Source of the DNA: Winogradskyella sp.
GTDB taxonomy: Bacteria; Bacteroidota; Bacteroidia; Flavobacteriales; Flavobacteriaceae
DNA length: 64,000 nt
Reading direction: 5' to 3'
Assembly (NCBI RefSeq): GCF_025210595.1
Contig: NZ_JAOARH010000031.1
Coordinates: 16,510-80,509, forward strand
Part shown: piece by piece, positions 60,583-64,000 of the stretch
How the letters are laid out: each line of letters begins with the position of its first letter
Position numbering within the stretch: position 1 is the first letter of the stretch
Program-made: the position numbers and the translations under genes
Notes under the pieces: model-generated
The model's database searches: none
Told to the model about the DNA's origin: nothing
What the model saw: the letters and a program-made list of their open reading frames with translations, nothing else

Positions 60583-61614
60583 ATGAAAAAAAGCAATCTG
60601 GCATTTTTGCTATTACTAGTCGGTTATAACTTATCTATTGCTCAACATAAAGGGAATTACAATCAAATTACTCCTGACATCTCGAGACAAAACATTCTAA
60701 CTTCTGGGAATGCTAATATTTACAATCCAACGGTTCAGCATCAACTAAACAAGATATTAAATCCAAGTAATGTACTGACTATCGATGCAAAAGCACTTCA
60801 AAATGTAAGTGCCACAACCTATACCGCAATATTTAACTTATCGCAAATAGGACCATCTACTGAAACTACCAACAAACTTATGAAACAACGCATAGATAGT
60901 ATTAAAACACGACTAAATGCTATAGGAATCACAAAAGACAACGTTGTTATTGATGTCATTTCTTTTGTACCTGTATATGAAGTTGAAGTCACAAAGAAAC
61001 TATTCAGCAAAACCTATACTGAAGTTCCTAAAGGGTTTGAATTGCAGCAAAATATTCATATTCAATTTAGCAAAACCAATCAGTTTGAATCAATTTTAGA
61101 AGCTTGCGCGAAAAGTGAAGTTTACAACTTAGTAAAGGTTGATTATTATATTGAAAACATTCAGGAAGTTTATAAAAATCTTCAAAACAAATTATTAGAA
61201 CTTATTGAAGATAAAAAAGCATACTACAATACACTTGGATTTGATTTATCTAAATATGACATTAAAATAGCCGATGATAAATACTGCTATTTCCCAAAGG
61301 ATTTCTACCAAAGCTACCAAGCATATAATAGTGTCTCTTTTGAAGCTTTAAATAAAGACAAAGGCGTTACTACTGCAAAAAAGCAAACGTCGTATTACTA
61401 CCAACCACTTACCTATGAGCATTACGACGTAGTAATAAATCCATCTATTCTAGAACCTGTAGTTCAAATAGGTATGAATATAAAACTCCTTTTTACACCT
61501 AAACCAAAAGAGCAAAAACAACAACCAGTTACAAAAACAGAAATAGACCATAAGTACTATGTGATCTCACCAAACGGAACCATAGATGTAAAAGAATTAA
61601 ACACAAAAAATTAG
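60583..61614 (+). CDS. SIMPL-like exported protein
   Basis: A 343-aa protein with a signal peptide (LAFLLLLVGYNLSIAQ). The middle, about residues 60-260, reads like a SIMPL/DUF541 domain (LNAIGITKDNVVIDVISFVPVYEVE and periodic strands), ending in a Lys/Gln-rich tail. Such domains are periplasmic and stress-linked; the detailed function is not known. 5 nt before the vWA lipoprotein gene, so likely one operon. Confidence 0.65.
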   Translation: MKKSNLAFLLLLVGYNLSIAQHKGNYNQITPDISRQNILTSGNANIYNPTVQHQLNKILNPSNVLTIDAKALQNVSATTYTAIFNLSQIGPSTETTNKLMKQRIDSIKTRLNAIGITKDNVVIDVISFVPVYEVEVTKKLFSKTYTEVPKGFELQQNIHIQFSKTNQFESILEACAKSEVYNLVKVDYYIENIQEVYKNLQNKLLELIEDKKAYYNTLGFDLSKYDIKIADDKYCYFPKDFYQSYQAYNSVSFEALNKDKGVTTAKKQTSYYYQPLTYEHYDVVINPSILEPVVQIGMNIKLLFTPKPKEQKQQPVTKTEIDHKYYVISPNGTIDVKELNTKN

Positions 61615-61619
61615 AAATT

Positions 61620-62786
61620 ATGAGAAAGCTAACAATATCTTTAGCTGTTTTAATGAGTATTATGTCTCTTACAGCTTGCAATGCCAATACTAAAAAAAAC
61701 AATCAAGATTTAGTTTTAAATGAAACAAAACTTGAAACAAATATCAAATCTAAAAAACCTGAAATTAAAGTCGCATTATTACTAGACACTAGCAATAGTA
61801 TGGATGGATTAATAGACCAAGCCAAAGCTCAATTGTGGGAAATTGTAAACGAATTATCTTATGCAAAATGTGAAGAAAAAAGTCCAAATCTTAAAATTGC
61901 ACTTTATGAATATGGCAACGACAACCTTAATGCAGACGAAGGTTACTTAAGACAGGTTATTGCTTTTAGTGATGATTTAGATGAAATTTCAAAATCGTTA
62001 TTCTCTCTCACCACAAATGGAGGAAATGAATACTGTGGTAAGGTTATAAAAACAGCATTAAATCAATTAGATTGGGGCGAAAATAAAGATGATTTAAAAT
62101 TGATTTTCATCGCAGGAAACGAGCCTTACACTCAAGGAAATGTTAGTTACAAAGATGCCTCAAAGCTCGCACATCAAAATGATGTTACAGTTAACACCAT
62201 TTTCTGTGGCGAATACAATCAAGGTATATCTGGACAATGGAAAGATGGAGCAGACTTAACACATGGAGATTATATGGCTATTAACCATAATAAAGCAACA
62301 GTTCATATAGCATCTCCTTATGATGATAAAATTCTAGAGCTCAATAAAAAGCTGAATTCAACCTATATTGCTTATGGAAGAAAAGGCATGATGAAAATGG
62401 AATTACAAGCAGAGCAAGATGCCAATGCTATGAGTTATAATAAAGCTAATGCCGTAAGCAGAACGGTTAGTAAAAGTTCAAGGTTATACAAAAACAGTTC
62501 TTGGGATTTAGTAGATGCTGAAAAAGAGGCTGATTTTTCTTATGAAGATTTAAACAATAAGCAACTACCTGATGAACTAAAAGGCAAATCTAAAGGTGAA
62601 ATAAAATCTTATGTAGAAAAGAAACGAACTGAAAGAGAAAAGCTTCAAAAAGATATTGCAGAATTGAACATAAAGCGTCGCAATTATATAGCAAAAAATT
62701 CTACAGACAAAAACAATGGATTAGAAAACGCCATGGTTAATGCTATAAAAACACAAGCAAAAAAGAAAAATTACAGTTGGGAATAG
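61620..62786 (+). CDS. von Willebrand factor A-domain lipoprotein
   Basis: A 388-aa protein with a lipobox (MSLTAC). The vWA domain (about 45-230) has the MIDAS motif DTSNSM (DxSxS) with later Thr and Asp, so it likely binds a metal and a partner. Residues 280-388 are a coiled, basic region. It lies 5 nt after the SIMPL-like gene. Surface or periplasmic, function unknown. Confidence 0.88.
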   Translation: MRKLTISLAVLMSIMSLTACNANTKKNNQDLVLNETKLETNIKSKKPEIKVALLLDTSNSMDGLIDQAKAQLWEIVNELSYAKCEEKSPNLKIALYEYGNDNLNADEGYLRQVIAFSDDLDEISKSLFSLTTNGGNEYCGKVIKTALNQLDWGENKDDLKLIFIAGNEPYTQGNVSYKDASKLAHQNDVTVNTIFCGEYNQGISGQWKDGADLTHGDYMAINHNKATVHIASPYDDKILELNKKLNSTYIAYGRKGMMKMELQAEQDANAMSYNKANAVSRTVSKSSRLYKNSSWDLVDAEKEADFSYEDLNNKQLPDELKGKSKGEIKSYVEKKRTEREKLQKDIAELNIKRRNYIAKNSTDKNNGLENAMVNAIKTQAKKKNYSWE

Positions 62787-62798
62787 CTATAAAACAGA

Positions 62799-62830
62799 AA
62801 AGGCTTGATTAATAATATCAAGCCTTTTTT
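62799..62830. terminator. Bidirectional terminator
   Basis: AAAGGCTTGAT (62799-62809) pairs with ATCAAGCCTTT (62817-62827), followed by T-run, between the convergent vWA and PorP/SprF genes. Confidence 0.88.
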
Positions 62831-62837
62831 GTTATTC

Positions 62838-63854
62838 TTAGTTAATTGCAGGACAATTACACTCGTATTTCTCTCTTCTACAGTTAAAGTTATAACCCAA
62901 TGTTATTTGATGGAAACCACCTGTATTAAAGTTTACTGTATTAGCTTGATATGAATAAGTATATGCGAACACAAAATTATTATAATCAACACCAACAAAA
63001 GGTGTAAAATATTGAAGTTTTTGACTACTCACGCCAGAACCATCAACAAACTCTGCACCATCTAAACTTCTTCTATATGATAAACCACCCCAAACTTTAC
63101 CAAAATCCATTTCACGATAAACTTTTGCATTAATATCAATTGATGATTCTTCAGTAGCATCTCTATACATATACATAATAGAAGGTTCGTAGCTCCAATC
63201 GCTACCATACTTACTAAATGTATAACCCATAGAAGCTAAGTAAGTTCTTAAGTTTCTAAACTGAAATTGACTTGCCCCACGATTCCAATTAATCCCATCA
63301 TTCTCTAAGATATTTTTTGCAGTGAAATGCGCATAAAAATCTAGGAAATGGTAAGAAAATCCAAAATCTATATTAAAGTTTGTAGCACTTTGTTCAACAC
63401 CTGCAATCGCTTGATCAAACTCACCTGGCGCTAAGAAATCCGTTTCATCTAATTTATATTGAAGGAATCCAGCACTTAAACCAAACGATAACATATTAAG
63501 ATCAATCTCATTTCTAGAAAACATAAGATGATACGCAAACGTAGCATACCCACCTACTGTAGAATGATAGCCATTAGCGTCATTAAATAAAACACCACCA
63601 AGACCTACTGGTGAATCACCTACTCTACCATTAACACTTAAAGTTTGCAAACTTGGTGCGTCATCTACTCCAAACCATTGCTGTCTGGCTGTTAACCTAA
63701 CCTTTGCACAATTAGCTACACCAGCCATAGACGGATGTATTAAATAATAATTGTCAGTCAAATAATCTGAATAAATGGGTACACCTTCTTGTGCAAAACT
63801 AAATTGTGCTACTAAGGCCGTAAATGCTACTAAACAAAACTTTTTAAATCTCAT
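62838..63854 (-). CDS. PorP/SprF-family type IX secretion outer-membrane protein
   Basis: A 338-aa beta-barrel protein. Signal peptide (FCLVAFTALVAQFSFAQ), then the family opening PIYSDYLTDNYYLIHPSMAGVANCAKVRLTARQQW in pieces up to residue 60, many aromatic strands, and a Cys-rich end (YNFNCRREKYECNC). These proteins help large T9SS adhesins attach on the surface. It lies 7 nt after the end of a CHU_C-domain cargo gene, the standard pairing. Confidence 0.95.
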   Translation of the reverse strand: MRFKKFCLVAFTALVAQFSFAQEGVPIYSDYLTDNYYLIHPSMAGVANCAKVRLTARQQWFGVDDAPSLQTLSVNGRVGDSPVGLGGVLFNDANGYHSTVGGYATFAYHLMFSRNEIDLNMLSFGLSAGFLQYKLDETDFLAPGEFDQAIAGVEQSATNFNIDFGFSYHFLDFYAHFTAKNILENDGINWNRGASQFQFRNLRTYLASMGYTFSKYGSDWSYEPSIMYMYRDATEESSIDINAKVYREMDFGKVWGGLSYRRSLDGAEFVDGSGVSSQKLQYFTPFVGVDYNNFVFAYTYSYQANTVNFNTGGFHQITLGYNFNCRREKYECNCPAIN

Positions 63855-63861
63855 AATATTT

Positions 63862-64000
63862 TTATCGTTTCAAGGTAAAATGGGCTTTAAACTCTTTTCT
63901 TTGGTCGGTGAGCGGTTCGATATATTCTAATAAGAACCAGTAATCACTAGTTGGCATTAAACTGCCATTATACGTTCCGTCCCATCCTTGACCTGTTGGG
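63862..64000 (-). CDS. C-terminus of T9SS type B (gliding-associated CTD) cargo protein, partial
   Basis: The frame is open from the right edge to a TAA at 63862-63864. The 45 visible residues read GWDGTYNGSLMPTSDYWF, then LEYIEPLTDQRKEFKAHFTLKR, which is the end of the gliding-motility-associated C-terminal domain (type B sorting signal). The protein is probably a large adhesin similar to SprB, cut by the window edge. Its partner PorP/SprF gene follows after 7 nt. Confidence 0.88.
   Translation of the reverse strand, partial: PTGQGWDGTYNGSLMPTSDYWFLLEYIEPLTDQRKEFKAHFTLKR

Overview
The window is low-GC DNA from a member of the Bacteroidota, most likely family Flavobacteriaceae. The evidence is consistent throughout: TAnnTTTG-type -7 promoter boxes, two type IX secretion (T9SS) cargo C-termini, a PorP/SprF-like protein, a BamA-OmpH-UppS cluster, a short primary sigma factor without region 1.1, a flavobacterial FolK-deoxynucleoside kinase fusion, LytTR and TPR histidine kinases, and weak Shine-Dalgarno sequences. 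Genus cannot be fixed from the sequence alone.

Layout. Bases 1-9568 are ordinary chromosome: a 2TM-DHFR fusion cut by the window edge, fabD, lspA, galE, a DegT-type aminotransferase, the Kdo transferase gene, a repeat lipoprotein and a T9SS cargo protein. Bases 9598-27308 are an integrated genomic island of about 17.7 kb. It sits at the 3' end of tRNA-Leu(TAA) and is bounded by a 15-bp direct repeat. Bases 27295-64000 are chromosome again: two tRNAs, mutS, the outer-membrane biogenesis cluster, nadK, pdxJ, tig-clpP-clpX, rpsU, the primary sigma factor, an AsmA protein, a queuosine precursor transporter, a LytTR two-component system and a T9SS/PorP pair cut by the right edge.

The island carries a tyrosine integrase and a small HTH module at its left end, then a dense immune-type cargo in two arms. 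The minus-strand arm reads: a 54-aa acidic peptide, a TPR sensor kinase, a NarL-type response regulator, a 271-aa beta-rich protein, a caspase-like protease overlapping it by 20 bp, and a broken TIR gene. The plus-strand arm is a tight operon of a zinc-ribbon TIR-like protein, a ThsB-type TIR-like protein, a TIR protein, a patatin phospholipase, a DRHyd plus TPR-S sensor of the ASK1 type, a TIR-winged-helix protein and a degenerate-PLD plus P-loop protein. A separate right-hand part holds a candidate structured RNA with its own promoter and terminator, a lipoprotein gene and a KAP-type NTPase.

The most interesting observation is that both arms appear to be wired to the embedded two-component system. 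The same palindrome, ATCCT-N8-AGGAT, occurs upstream of the 271-aa/caspase operon and at the centre of the divergent region between the sensor-kinase and TIR operons. In the divergent region it lies at the same distance (54-55 bp) from both predicted -7 boxes. I read this as a regulated, multi-effector abortive-infection module that combines TIR/NAD-type, phospholipase and protease/pore-former arms. No classical partner genes (ThsA, CD-NTase, reverse transcriptase, Cas) are visible. The function is inference; the gene identities and the repeats are read from the sequence.
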